Positions 1-10,849 of a stretch of 64,000 nucleotides of DNA are shown one piece after another. Positions within the stretch are counted from its first letter, which is position 1, and every line of letters begins with the position of its first letter. The position numbers and the translations under genes were made by a program. The notes beneath the pieces are model-generated. The model worked only from the letters and a program-made list of their open reading frames with translations. It did not search any database and was not told the DNA's origin. Origin of the DNA: Microplitis mediator (lineage: Eukaryota; Arthropoda; Insecta; Hymenoptera; Braconidae); contig NC_079969.1 in the NCBI RefSeq assembly GCF_029852145.1, positions 10,292,001 through 10,356,000 on the forward strand, in the 5' to 3' direction.

Positions 1-241
1 AATTTAATACATAACATATATATATTTACAATAAACATACATGCAAACGTGGATGTAGATCTGGCAGTGTGATAGGAAATCTTGGAATAGCGTCGAGTCA
101 GCATAGTTATTTCAGAGAGCCCGTAGGAACAAAGACCGACCTTTCGTGACATGATATCGAGGACAATGAGGCCATGAAAAATTGCCAGCATCGCACAGAA
201 ACTCCTCCACACTTTATACTCTACACTTTGCACTCAGCAGT

Positions 242-268
242 AGCAGCAGCAGCAGCAGCAGCAGCAGC
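242..268. repeat. (AGC)9 trinucleotide microsatellite
   Basis: Nine uninterrupted AGC units lie next to further imperfect CAG/TAG units at 236-241. No frame through it extends into a recognisable protein. Confidence 0.95.
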
Positions 269-2244
269 ATCTACTTCTCTATCCAATGTTGGATGCTGGT
301 CTCGCGAATGTTGATTCAAAGAGTTGTTGGCTAGCTTTATAGTTAAATCCTATTGGAATTGACGAATTTCTGGGTTGAGAGATTCATTCATCCGAATGAC
401 CATTGTACTCTTTGCTTTTCTCTGCAACACACGTCCATACATTCACACACATAATCCAAGCACGAGGCACTAACACGAGCCAAATCGAATTGTCGAGGCC
501 GCGTAAAGAGATTTTATGACGTTTTCACGTTCCACGGATTTACCGTGTGAATATTGTTTTAATGGCTAATTTAATACCATTTTTTTTTCTTTTTTTTTTT
601 TTTTATTGTTTTCTCTAGTATCTACTCCATCCTATCTTTTGTTTTTAGTTTCATTATTCTCAAACCATTTATGTTTTTATGTTTACGATAGACATTCAGA
701 CAACTCATAAAATTGATTTTAGTCATCAGCTATTATCTTTAATTTCGTTTCATTTTATTTTGTTTCATTTTATTGTTTTTTCAAAGTCAAAAATACTATA
801 TCCGGAATAATGTTGAGGTACAAACAAGGCCAGGATGAAGCGATTGTTGAGTTTGTGGGTGAATAATCAGTGTGAAAGTCCATTGGCGGGGTGCAAGTGT
901 GTGGATGATATAGCCAGAGTGGTGTATAATGTTCTTGAGCAGGAAGAGAAACAATCAGAACATACTCGGAGACACTGCTCGTTGGCGTGGCCTGTATTGC
1001 TGGACAAGGAAGTCGCCGAGAAACGACTCTCAATAGCGATACCTATAGCTATACAGATCTACCTCTCTCTGTTGGTTGTTGGGCCTTGGTGATCCTATCG
1101 GTTCGTGGCAGCGAATAACGGGTTCGGCAAAAGTTTCGTGATCGTGACAACTCGTTGGTTGGCGTCTCCTACTCGCGCTTACTACCGAGTCCATCACGAT
1201 TGTCCCAAGTTTAAATTCCATTCGGACGTTTTTTTTTATTTTTTTCACATCTGCGATACTAGTCACTTCTTACAAACAGATGTAATAAAATCAATTAAAA
1301 AATCATCGAAGAATTTAAACCGCATCAACTTGGTAACAATTCAAGCCGGTAGACTTTCATCTAAAAGTAAGCAATAAGTGAGAAAAAAAACCTAAGGAAA
1401 GTAGGACTGGACTTAGCTATCAATACTCTAGTATCGAGAGTCTAATGTTAAGAAACAGCTCTTGAGTTACCCATTGGATAGCTAAGAAGCTCGAAGCTCT
1501 TGAGAAACGAAAGAGCGATGATCTCGGGCGAGCGTAAGGAGACAGAATGGAGCGAGAGGGCAACAGGAAAAAGGAATGTACTTGGAACTGCTAGAATTCT
1601 AGTCTCCAGCGGCGTTTCTCTTCAGTTCTTCCCAGTTTCCCCATCCATTTTTCCGAGCACTCCGCCATAGCTGATTGCCGTAATCGAGCTTAAAATTGTT
1701 CGCATACGATTCCGTGCCCGTCTAACGAGCCATCCCCGATATCGGAACAGAGACATCAGACCTTTTTTCTTTTTTTTATTTTTTCCCCATAATTTGCTAA
1801 TCAACGCAAATTGCAGCAATTGTACGGATTATTTTGTTAGCTCCATTCAACACAACTAAATTAACCATGTAAATACTCCCGATTTGAGACGGTTAATTGC
1901 TATTAAATTATTATGTTCCGGTTGGTTTGTACCGTTTTCCATTAAATCGGATTCGCCTTATTTCTTTTTATCTATTTAGTTAATTTATATTTTATTTTTT
2001 TTTTGTTCTCATTCTTTATCGCGAATCCGGCTTTAAGCCGGTTAATCTAAACGTCAAGCCTAAAGTGTCATGTGTATCTATTTAATAGATTTATATATAA
2101 ATATGTATGACTCGTATTGGTCGTGGTGAGGTCAGTGCTCAGGTGACGATGCTAACACGACTAACGGGCCAAGGGGGCGCTGGTAACGATCGTGATCGTG
2201 ACTTTCTGTCACCTTTGTAGCTCATCGTGTGAATCCTGTTACTT

Positions 2245-2266
2245 TATATATATATATATATATATA
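2245..2266. repeat. (TA)11 microsatellite
   Basis: A pure TA run within the presumed intron 2. Confidence 0.95.
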
Positions 2267-2580
2267 AAGAAAGAGAGAAGTATAAATAGCAAATGATAAA
2301 TATTTTATTAAAGATAATTATTTTTATTAGGTTATTATCTTTAATAATCAACGGCCACGCGACTCACTTCCTTACAAAGCAATCTCACGCGCTCAGCGTC
2401 TCCCTCGATCTTGGATTCTTATTATTAAATTAATAATACAAGGATAGCTGTAGTTACAAATGCGGATGTGTTCTCTCGCGTTATTAATTGCACCCCGGAA
2501 GATTCAATTAGTGCGTTTCTCATTACACTCACTTATATACCGGTATCCATTATTCACATAGAATATTCCCTTGCCAGCAA

Positions 2581-2622
2581 GTCTACTTCGAATATATATA
2601 TATATATATTTATGAAGTAGAC
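2581..2622. repeat. TA-centred perfect hairpin
   Basis: GTCTACTTC (2581-2589) and GAAGTAGAC (2614-2622) are exact reverse complements around an almost pure TA loop, so the whole block can form a cruciform. It could be a decayed miniature element or a slippage product. Confidence 0.8.
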
Positions 2623-2785
2623 TAGCCCCGGGCAACAATGCTTCAGTCACTTAAGCTCTGGACAGAGAAATTAATAATCACTCTCGAAGGGGCTTAAAAG
2701 TTGAATTGATACGGGCAAGATAATGTAATGATAAATTGTATAAAATTATTGTTTATTTTGTCTTATAGTCATTGATATTTCTTAC

Positions 2786-3206
2786 CTGGATTGTTGTCAG
2801 CATTAGAACTAAATAGTACACAGAGTCCGGTTTCATAATTGACCGCCTGGCAAGAGTCGTTCGCTTGACAGGTTTCCAAGCAATCAGTGAGCATAAGTAT
2901 ACCGGGTATAGATTCTAGCATGTTGGTGGGCGCTGTATAAACGTATCCGGTGACAAGCTCGAAGCCGACCATCTCAGGATCGCATTCGTCCGAGCCTGCC
3001 GACGGTCCGGTGTAGTCCGGCCCGGAAGCACCTGAGGGTTCTGAAACAGCCGTTGGTGTCGACGACAATGGACCTGAAGAACTAAATGTGGATGAAGCTC
3101 CGTCACCCAGTACAAAGTGGCCCCATACTAGGAGTGACACTGTCAAGATTAACGCACTCGAGTGACTCATTGCAAATCAAGTTATCTGCTCTAGCTGCCT
3201 TGGAAC
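2786..3206 (-). CDS. PAN/Apple-domain secreted protein, first coding exon (partial gene)
   Basis: This is the first coding exon of a multi-exon gene; the rest lies beyond the left edge. Coding starts at the ATG whose A is at 3170, and 3171-3206 is 5' UTR. The exon opens after an acceptor (pyrimidine-rich stretch ending in CAG) and closes at a consensus donor (CCAG then GTAAGA), leaving 128 codons plus one base (phase 1). Seen in the protein: a hydrophobic signal peptide at about residues 1-22, a Ser/Thr/Gly/Pro-rich linker at about 23-60, then a PAN/Apple-like module from about 62 with cysteines at 63, 97, 101, 107 and 117 and the core NYETGLCVLF near the end. Family knowledge: this PAN type precedes a ZP domain in insect apical extracellular matrix and cuticle proteins (neo/mey/nyo/tyn-like; nompA is related). 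Such proteins are secreted or membrane-tethered at the apical epidermal surface. The PAN fold is cut by the intron, so the next exon should complete it. The first ATG of the proposed mRNA is this start. Family assignment is good; the exact orthologue is not resolved. Confidence 0.86.
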
Positions 3207-4078
3207 CTGGATAACAAATAAAACGTAAAAACTTATAACAAGAGATAAAGAATAAATGAGGTGTAAAAAAAGTATATAGACTAGAATCTAGCATCTAGCA
3301 TGTTGCTTTTTCTAGGCAACTGTGCTGTATATATTCATGGGCTTGTGTAAATATTTAGTTTGTTCACTTAAAAGAAAAGCATGTACTCCTTTTTACTGCA
3401 GCGCTCAAGCATCTGACTGGTACTCGGTTGAGATTAAACGTAACTATTTTTTTTTTTTTTTAGCTCACATCCACGTCTACGTCCCTATCTCATTCTCTAG
3501 CTTTGTAGGAGCGCACCCTGGGTGCCGAGTGTACACATCGTTATCTTGACACTCGGAAATGCGGAAAGACGTGGGGCTAGTTAAATATATGCGGGAGCAT
3601 TCCTCTCTATCTTTCCTGGTGTATACTTGGTTAGTTTATAAACAGTAATAGAGATAGAAGCTGTCTACATTTTTTAGACTACTGCATTATGATGCAAGCA
3701 CGCAAGATCATCAAAGTTTTTCCCTTGACCCCGGTACGGGTCGTTTCTTTGAAATCTTATTGAAAATGAAACCAATTACCATCACCATTACTCTGGCCGA
3801 TGAGGATTGTGTACAAAAGATACTAAAAAATATTTTCTATGTACATAGAAGTACAAATGTTGTTTGCACGCACGAACCTACGGATGAACGAACCAACGGA
3901 CGTTCTTGCCAATCCAAGGCCTGCATATATATTTTCCCGTTAGCTGATGATGCAAGACTGCCACCCGGCACGAAGGTTCTTGCAAACGTTTCAGAAGAAG
4001 AAAAAAAATCACAAATTCTCAACCGATTCGATTCAAATTCGAAAAGAATTTTATAATAAAATAGTTAAAAATGATTAC
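3207..4078 (-). other. Predicted intron 1 of the PAN-domain gene
   Basis: The stretch is bounded on the minus strand by GTAATC (donor side, 4078) and TTTATTTGTTATCCAG (acceptor side, 3207). It contains poly-T and short AT-rich runs and no reading frame resembling a known protein. Several short frames here are noise. Confidence 0.45.
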
Positions 4079-4177
4079 CTTGAAATAAAGTCCTAACTGG
4101 TAACACTGAAAATGTCACACGCGAAAAATAAAAAAAATAAAAAACACACACGAAAACACTCAACTTGTTGAGCGACT
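4079..4177 (-). other. Predicted 5' UTR exon 1 of the PAN-domain gene
   Basis: On the minus strand an arthropod-type initiator (TCAGT, +1 A at 4177) is followed by 99 nt without any ATG, ending in a good donor (TTTCAAG then GTAATC, boundary 4079/4078). Joined to the acceptor at 3207 this makes an 872-bp intron and a 5' UTR of 135 nt, with no upstream ATG before the signal-peptide start. An alternative is also visible. The T-rich run and TTTTCAG near 4107 could be an acceptor, making this a 27-nt internal UTR exon with the real start farther upstream. The exon is inferred from signals only. Confidence 0.45.
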
Positions 4178-4179
4178 GA
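4175..4179 (-). promoter_or_regulatory. Candidate initiator (TCAGT) for the PAN-domain gene
   Basis: The motif TCAGT on the minus strand matches the arthropod initiator, with +1 at 4177. No TATA box is seen about 30 bp upstream and no clear downstream promoter element at +28. A TATA-less promoter is the reading. The DNA just upstream (4180-4420) is more GC-rich than the surroundings, as expected of a promoter-proximal region. Confidence 0.35.
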
Positions 4180-5004
4180 GAGTCAAAGCTACGGATCGGC
4201 CTGTAAAGGATATGCACCTGGCATGCACCCGCGTGGTTCTTTCTCGAGCGACCGACCGACCGCGTCTGAGGTTTCTGGAGAGGCCGTGAGGCCTAAGGAG
4301 GACACAAACGGTACGCACGACTCACGATCGCCAAGAGAAAGAAGAACAAGTACGACACCATTGAAAACGTCGCTTTTTCATCGCTCGCACACATCTTCCC
4401 CCCTCCTAGGCCCTATCCCACCTGATTTAAACTCTTTACCAGCTCCTCCAACCTCCTCCACCTCCACCTATACAATCTCACTATTCATTTTTTGCCTTAA
4501 ACTTGCCCTTCTCCAACTCCGACTCGTTCCCCTCTACTCTGACATTGCTCTCAGTATTTCCAGCTCAGCTCAGGTTAATATTCCATAACGCTCCTGCTAT
4601 GCACATATTTTAAAACCCAAGTTCCTTATTCGTGTAATATGGGCAGTATCCTCCTGCTCGGCCTCATCAGAATCACTTTTCCTTCTCGAGAACTAAACGC
4701 TCGTCATTAATCGAAATAGGAACGGGCTATAGATTTTTTATAATTTTTTTTGTAACACCAGCACCGCATACTTTTTAAATTAATTACCGGTCTTTTTTTG
4801 TAAGCCTTACCCAATTAAAAACAACCGTTTGTCCGACGAAACGGATTAAAATTATTACTAAAGACCCAACATATAAACATACGAATTAAAAATGAAACAA
4901 AAAAAAAAGGAAAAAACTACCATAACCAGAGTTTTTAACGGTAAGAATAATTTCGATCGTGTAGTTATAGATTACATAGACCAGGCTGAATTGAAAAAAA
5001 CCTA

Positions 5005-5028
5005 GATGATGATGATGATGATGATGAT
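5005..5028. repeat. (GAT)8 microsatellite
   Basis: Eight GAT units are followed by imperfect AAT/GAT units to about 5049. The His-rich minus-strand frame across it is produced by the repeat. Confidence 0.95.
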
Positions 5029-6250
5029 AATAATGATAATGATAATGATGTTGGTGTACATGTACATGAAGGTGTAGGGGGAGAGGATCTCGTGCAAGAA
5101 TCTTTGCCGGAAAGATACGCGAAGAATGACAGTCCGTCATTACGCAGGCGTGCAAGTTATTGCTGCTGGAAACCCCTTCTTCGGGTACCTGGTACGCATA
5201 TAGAGCTCGCGGATTCAAGGTAAAGGCAAAGCTAAAGGAGTGGATGATCCGACGCGGATAAATAATAATTACGGGCCTGCATACCTCTGTCGAGCATGTC
5301 CTGCGTAGCGAAACGTTCAGAGCTAGATGTTGTCCCCAGTCCCGAGTCTTAAGGCCCCGGTCTCTCGGTTGTCGCAGTGTTTATTAAGAATGCGTTCTGA
5401 CCGGATAAAAGTAAGAGCAAGACCGTCCTGCGGATGGAGGCTGTTGTATGACCAGCATATCAACCAACGGGTATCTTTAATGTTGATGCATAAAAAGTGA
5501 CGGATGAACGACTCGAGAAGCTATTCGGTTGCACATTTTAGATGAGACGGAGCGTGTCGCGGATCTTGTTCAGCCGGATCAGCTTTTCTTGATCATATTA
5601 ATATTATTATCATTGCGATCATTATTATTATTATGTTTTTATTATTATTATTATTGTATATTTATGTGTGACATTAAAAATAATCTTGCATGTTTAGTAG
5701 TGCCCATATCTAGGCCGTTGAATGTTTAAGAAACTGCAATTATTTAACTCATCTGGCTATCGTCTGAAGTTATTCGACATTCCGCACGAGCAGAGTCAGC
5801 GAGAGCAGAGTAGACTAGAGTAGAGTAGAAACGTTTAATACCTTGATAAGAAAACTACACTGGGACGAGGGTTATCGCGTATGATAAAAATTGTAGCAAC
5901 TTATTTGCGTGTGAACAACGTGGCCTTACATTACGGAAGAATTTTTTTTCGTGTCTGGCAAAATATAGCTGAGATAGGGATTTTTTTGTAGATGAGATTG
6001 TGGGGATTAATACTGGCGTTAATGCTTAGTTGTTTGTCACCTGTGATTTTAATCATTTTCTCACGCATTTAACGCTTTTTTATACCCATTTTACCAAGTA
6101 ATTATTGATATTTTTATGTGTGGGACGTGGAAATTTAAATCTAGATTAATGCGATTGAAAAATTGATTTCTGCTCGAGCTGATTTCTATAACTGTTCATA
6201 TCGGGATGAAAAAAAAAAAAAAAATCAAGAAATGAATGATTTAAAACTAA

Positions 6251-6409
6251 AAATGCCTACTTTCTAAACCATTTATCTTGAAATAGCTGAAAAAATTTTT
6301 TTTTGATGTTTTTGAAAATATTTATAGGTAATAAAATTTTTTTGTTTTATTACGGAAGATATTTAAAAAAAATTTAGTTATTTTTTATATTATGTGAAAG
6401 TAGGTATTT
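6251..6409. mobile_element. Small inverted-repeat element (putative MITE)
   Basis: AAATGCCTACTTTC (6251-6264) and GAAAGTAGGTATTT (6396-6409) are reverse complements with one mismatch. They bracket about 130 bp of very AT-rich DNA. This suggests a short non-autonomous DNA element. No convincing target-site duplication was seen, and two 14-bp arms in AT-rich DNA could arise by chance. Confidence 0.4.
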
Positions 6410-8438
6410 ATAGGTCCAATTATCCTTTTTTTTTTTTATAATTTTTCTACGATTGCATTTATATCCAATGACGAAGCAAAAAAAAAGGTAACTTAAATTC
6501 TTCGTAACTCGGTAACTAAAAATCGTTGAGAGTTCGTTAACCCCTGCTCGTGTTAGCCAAATGTCTGATCTTTCAAGGCCGTCGACTGATTTGAGCGACA
6601 GTTCCTTTTTGTTAAAAGTTTACAGGCCAATATGAAGCAGTTAAAATTAATAAAATTTTTATTTTTTTATCTACACAAAAATTCTAACTCACGCTAGAGC
6701 AATCTCTATAAAAATATTTGATAAAATTATTAAAAGGAAGCGTTGATAGTAGCATAAAAATATTAAGTCACTCTTGAAGTGTAAACATCAGTAAATACCT
6801 TCTCTAACAAAGGCCCAAATTTTCAGGTAGTACAATCCATTTCACGCCCATTCACAGACCCTATTATATTTTCCTTCAAAACTACAACAGGTACCTGTTT
6901 ACTACAACAGTAATCTAAAGTAAACATTTCCCTTAGAGTTATGATGACTAGATAAAAAAATTAACTTCTATTTAAAATTAAAAACTCAATACCTCAGATA
7001 GAACTATATAATTCCGCACAAATTGACATAAAAAAAAAATGACTGAAATTTTACCGAAGGATTTAAAATGGTGATCCACATGTTTAAAAGTAGTCGCACG
7101 TGTGAAAAGATCAAGTGATGGTGAGTAGTCACCGGCGTTACCTTGTGTAGGACTAGACAACCTTGGCGTTGGCACTTAGCACCAGGTGCCCAGTTTTGCG
7201 TTTGCGTCACCACGATCCACGTTACCACAATAACGGTTAATACATTTTCTCATTCTCGGTCTCAACCTCAACCCAAGAACTCAATGGCTTAGCAATAACC
7301 CTATCAGCAACACTAAATCCTGGTTCATGATGCAGTCAGTTAACCAACCAAGACCATGAACACTGGATGCCATCTCTGTCTCAACATCGAACCAAGAATT
7401 TAAAGACTGAAAACGTAGATCACGTGAATTTACGACCGACCGACATCTTAGATCCCATAGAGACTGAAGGTGCTTTGACTGGTTGACCTCATGTCTTTTT
7501 ATCGCTAATTGAACGAATCCGCGTATTTGCCGTTAATAAACTCTGATGAGCCTCTCACAAGCCCTCACAACACTGCACTCTGTACTCTAGTCATATACAA
7601 TTCTTAGTTTCTTAGATATATCGAGGGACATAGACTATACGTGTACATATTTATCGAAAACCTCCTTCTACTTAATATCCCTGCTTTTGCTTCCACTGCT
7701 AATACTCTGCTTCTACTTTGCTTCTACTCTAACTCCATCTTCACGAACGTGAACCAACATCACGGTCTAGGTTTCCTATACTATATACACGCTGGTTGTC
7801 GTGTTCACGCGGTAATCTCCATAATTAATTTCACTTCGACGATAAATGTTTGTTTATGGTGATATCGCTCCGCTTCCCAGCTCTGGTTTATAGTACATTA
7901 CGGTATTTCGTGCCACGCGACTCAATAAGCAGCTTAAACAAAATTATCCTGCTCGCTGGGCTTCTTTTTATTTTAAAACTAAATTTATGTTCAAGGATGG
8001 AAACATTGCTGAAAGAATTTCTGATGGAATTGCTGAATTGTAGGGCAATGGTGATAAATCTTTATGAAAATTGGGTAACTGGTGACTGGTAGCTGGTTGT
8101 TGGATGAGAAAATAATCTTTTGTTGGATCGGATCGAATTGAATTTATGTCCAGTAGTATTTTCGCACGATGACCACGTGTAATGCTCCTGGGTAGATGTA
8201 CTTATCGCGTAATATAACGGTCACAGCTCTTTTGGTTTGGTATTCGTTTTCTCGGTCAAGCGAATGCGAACTACTGCAAAGTCGCGAGTTATGTGCTTAC
8301 GATAGTGTAATGTATAATGTCGAGGATTCGAGGACTACTGAGGAGACCGATAGTGCGTATACGCAAGGAGAAAGAAACAACCACTGAGTCGATATTGAGG
8401 CGAATACCGAACACCGGTCATGTTAAATTATCACGTGC

Positions 8439-8462
8439 GACCTCAAATGAGCATTTGAGGTC
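8439..8462. repeat. Perfect 11-bp hairpin with 2-nt centre
   Basis: GACCTCAAATG and CATTTGAGGTC are exact reverse complements separated by AG. Flanking CGTG (8434-8437) and ACG (8463-8465) allow a few more imperfect pairs. The arms contain AGGTC-like half-sites pointing away from each other. Confidence 0.75.
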
Positions 8463-10700
8463 ACGTTCTGTCACGCGTCGAGATACAATTTATGACTCAT
8501 TGTAAGTGTCGAACAGAAGAGGGGGCAGGAAGAAATTTTTGGTTATTATTTTTTTTTTTCATTGCAACGGAATTTTTTTTTTATAACTTAAATTATAGGT
8601 CAGATAATTGGAAACCAGAATAAAATATGTGGGAATTATTTTTTAAAAAATTTAACCCTCTACAAAAAAAGGTATCAATTAATTTTTTGGTAAAGTCAGT
8701 GTTTTAATTGGAATTTTTATTTAATGTAATAATTATATAAATATTGGAAATAAATAATGATTTTTCATGAAATTTAATAAAACTCTATTTCATACAAATT
8801 TAATATTTATATAATTAAATATTTTACTAATTGCACTGGTTCAGAGTATCATTAAAACCAGCCCAATATCAAATATATAAGCACAATGATGACAAAGAGA
8901 ATTCACAAGGTAAAATACAAGTTAGTGGATGGCTTTCAGTTATAGTTTATATTTGGCAGTTGGACCGTGGAATGCTCGTCGATTGATAAGCAAATCAAAG
9001 CGTTTTCACCATTGGCAAGCTGATATTGCGCCCAATAATACAACCCCAGTAACAGCAGGACGAATTCTGGAATTCCAACAATTCGAATTATTGGAAACAA
9101 AGCACCCTCTCCACCACATCCACGATATACCTACTCTTCATCTCCCCTCACTCTCACCCTCACCCTCACCCTCACCCTCATCCTCACCCACTCTCATCTT
9201 CAGCTTGACTCTCCACGTATAACAACATATAACCTGTAATTATTTGACGCCCATCGTCACTGGTTCATCATCACGATGTCACCCGCTAAAATGGTAACAC
9301 GAGCGTCCAAGTGAACCAGCTCACTATTACCAGTATAAACGAGCCTAATACATGTGGATATAGTTAAGAGGGGCAAGCTTTCACGTTCCACATCGATCGG
9401 ACTCGAGGCGCATCCATAGTAATATAGTATCCCTTTGGCACAAGCTGCGCGAGCTTACAACTCTGCACGACACTGGGAAAATACCATCACGTATAACTTG
9501 TAGCTCCCACTGTAGCTTTAACTCTCTATACCTGTAGTTATACTCTTCCTCAGGATTTCTCTTTAATCAGCAGCTTTGAATCATTCAATTGCTTGCAGAA
9601 TCACTGAACACGTTAAAATAAAAAGTACAAGAACAAGCTGAAGCTGAAGCTAAAGCTAAATAAGTAAATAGCAGTCATGTATTTACAGTTGTTATCATAT
9701 AAAATAATATTTACTCGTCGAGACAGCAACTCCTAACCGTGTCTAATTACTTTTACGACGCTTCAATTGCCATTGCCTATTACATTTGAATTTTTCTATT
9801 CTCTGTTTGCCATTACCTGCAACGCTCCAAGTAAAATCAACCAACCAACCAACCAACCAACCAACCAAACAACCAGCCAGCCAACCAGCAATATATATTT
9901 GTATGTATTAAGTCACTGTCGTAAAGTGATGGATTCATAAACTCACCCAAGTAATGTAGTAATTAAAGTTTCGCTGTTATGGGGGCGCCGGGTTCTTCGT
10001 CCGCAGTATCAACGCAAGATTGATAGTAAGCCTGGGTTGCTGGTGTGTTGCCTATTTTGCCATACTCTATTTTACTTGTAACATTAAAGTACCCCGAGTT
10101 CTCCGATCTATTGCCTGTACCAGCACCTCGACTCTGCCTCTGAGAGAGAGTGTGTGCATCTGTGTGTGTGTATGTATATGTGTTTTATCTCGCCAAGCAA
10201 CATCACCACACTATTTTTTTTTTTATTTAATGCACACACATAAAACACGACAACAATTGTGTTGTGTTACTGAATCTTATCAAGGAGCGGAACAAAAGCC
10301 CCGTAGTAAAGCTCTTATATTCGTGAGACCCAAAGTCAAGTTCGATCACGATTAAAGATCTTGTCAAAGATCCACGCCTATCTCTAGGCTTGTATCTATC
10401 CCGTATTTTTATTTGTTTATTTATCTATCTATGGATTTTGTTTTCCTTTATGGATACAGATAAACATTTTAACCAGAGAGCAATAAGAAAAACAAAACGC
10501 CTGTTGGAGTTTATAAAAGAGTTAATCGTACAACAGCGAGCAGGTTGCCAGAATAACGGAATTTAATTCTGAAGCGACGGGAGAGACGAATGGGTGAGCT
10601 CAAAAGATAGAATAGAGAGTGGCAAGTGAGTCTATGTGGATGTGCGGGGGAGAATTCTCTGGCTGAATTGCTGTGTGTTGGTGAGTGAATTTATCCTGCA
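8463..10700. other. Non-coding stretch with simple repeats
   Basis: It holds an AT-rich block (8540-8830) with a degraded copy of the dispersed repeat near 8640-8680, a near-perfect palindrome at 9073-9096, a CTCACC minisatellite at about 9154-9187, and (CCAA)n at 9841-9868. No gene was recognised. Confidence 0.6.
9841..9868. repeat. (CCAA)7 tetranucleotide repeat
   Basis: Seven CCAA units, with imperfect units continuing to about 9890. Confidence 0.95.
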
Positions 10701-10733
10701 AGGTCGTGAGACATACACGAGATATAGCTGAGG

Positions 10734-10841
10734 TATAAAAGAACGGGCGATGGCTCTTTCAAGTCGTGTGACCCGCTACTCGCACCTGCACAATGCTCAC
10801 TCGGAGTCTACACTCAGTGATTGTCATTACCGTTTACTTCC
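10734..10841 (+). promoter_or_regulatory. Candidate TATA promoter with a short first exon
   Basis: TATAAAA (10734-10740) stands in moderately GC-rich DNA. About 30 bp downstream a weak initiator-like TCAAGT occurs near 10761. The first downstream ATG (10793) has an acceptable context and opens an 18-codon frame with a hydrophobic stretch. That frame can be left through a GTACGT donor-like site at 10842. Short first exons coding for part of a signal peptide are common in insect secreted-protein genes, but no second exon was identified. All of this could be coincidence. Confidence 0.2.
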
Positions 10842-10849
10842 GTACGTAG

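Larger units (their letters stand above)
1..2785 (-). other. Predicted intron 2 of the PAN-domain gene (extends past the left edge)
   Basis: This follows the donor at 2785. I looked on the minus strand for an exon completing the PAN module and saw none, so the intron probably runs out of the window. Contents: a trinucleotide repeat (242-268), poly-T tracts near 580-604, a moderately GC-rich patch at 780-1240 with overlapping frames on both strands that match nothing, TA repeats at 2245-2266, and a TA-centred hairpin at 2581-2622. Confidence 0.5.
4180..8430. other. Gene-poor DNA upstream of the PAN-domain gene
   Basis: This stretch begins with a moderately GC-rich segment (4180-4600) that has no recognisable coding sequence. 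It contains a (GAT)8 run at 5005-5028 grading into AAT/GAT, ATT runs at 5621-5655, AGAGT-type repeats near 5800-5830, many poly-A and poly-T tracts, and the small inverted-repeat element at 6251-6409. Frames of 60-120 codons here show no domain, signal or codon pattern that I can support. Confidence 0.6.

Noticed and set aside
62..75. TGGCAGTGTG resembling the start of miR-34
   Set aside because: The match stops after ten bases and no hairpin partner is present.
9154..9187. CTCACC repeat considered as telomere-like
   Set aside because: It is not the arthropod TTAGG repeat and is short and interstitial, so it is an ordinary minisatellite.
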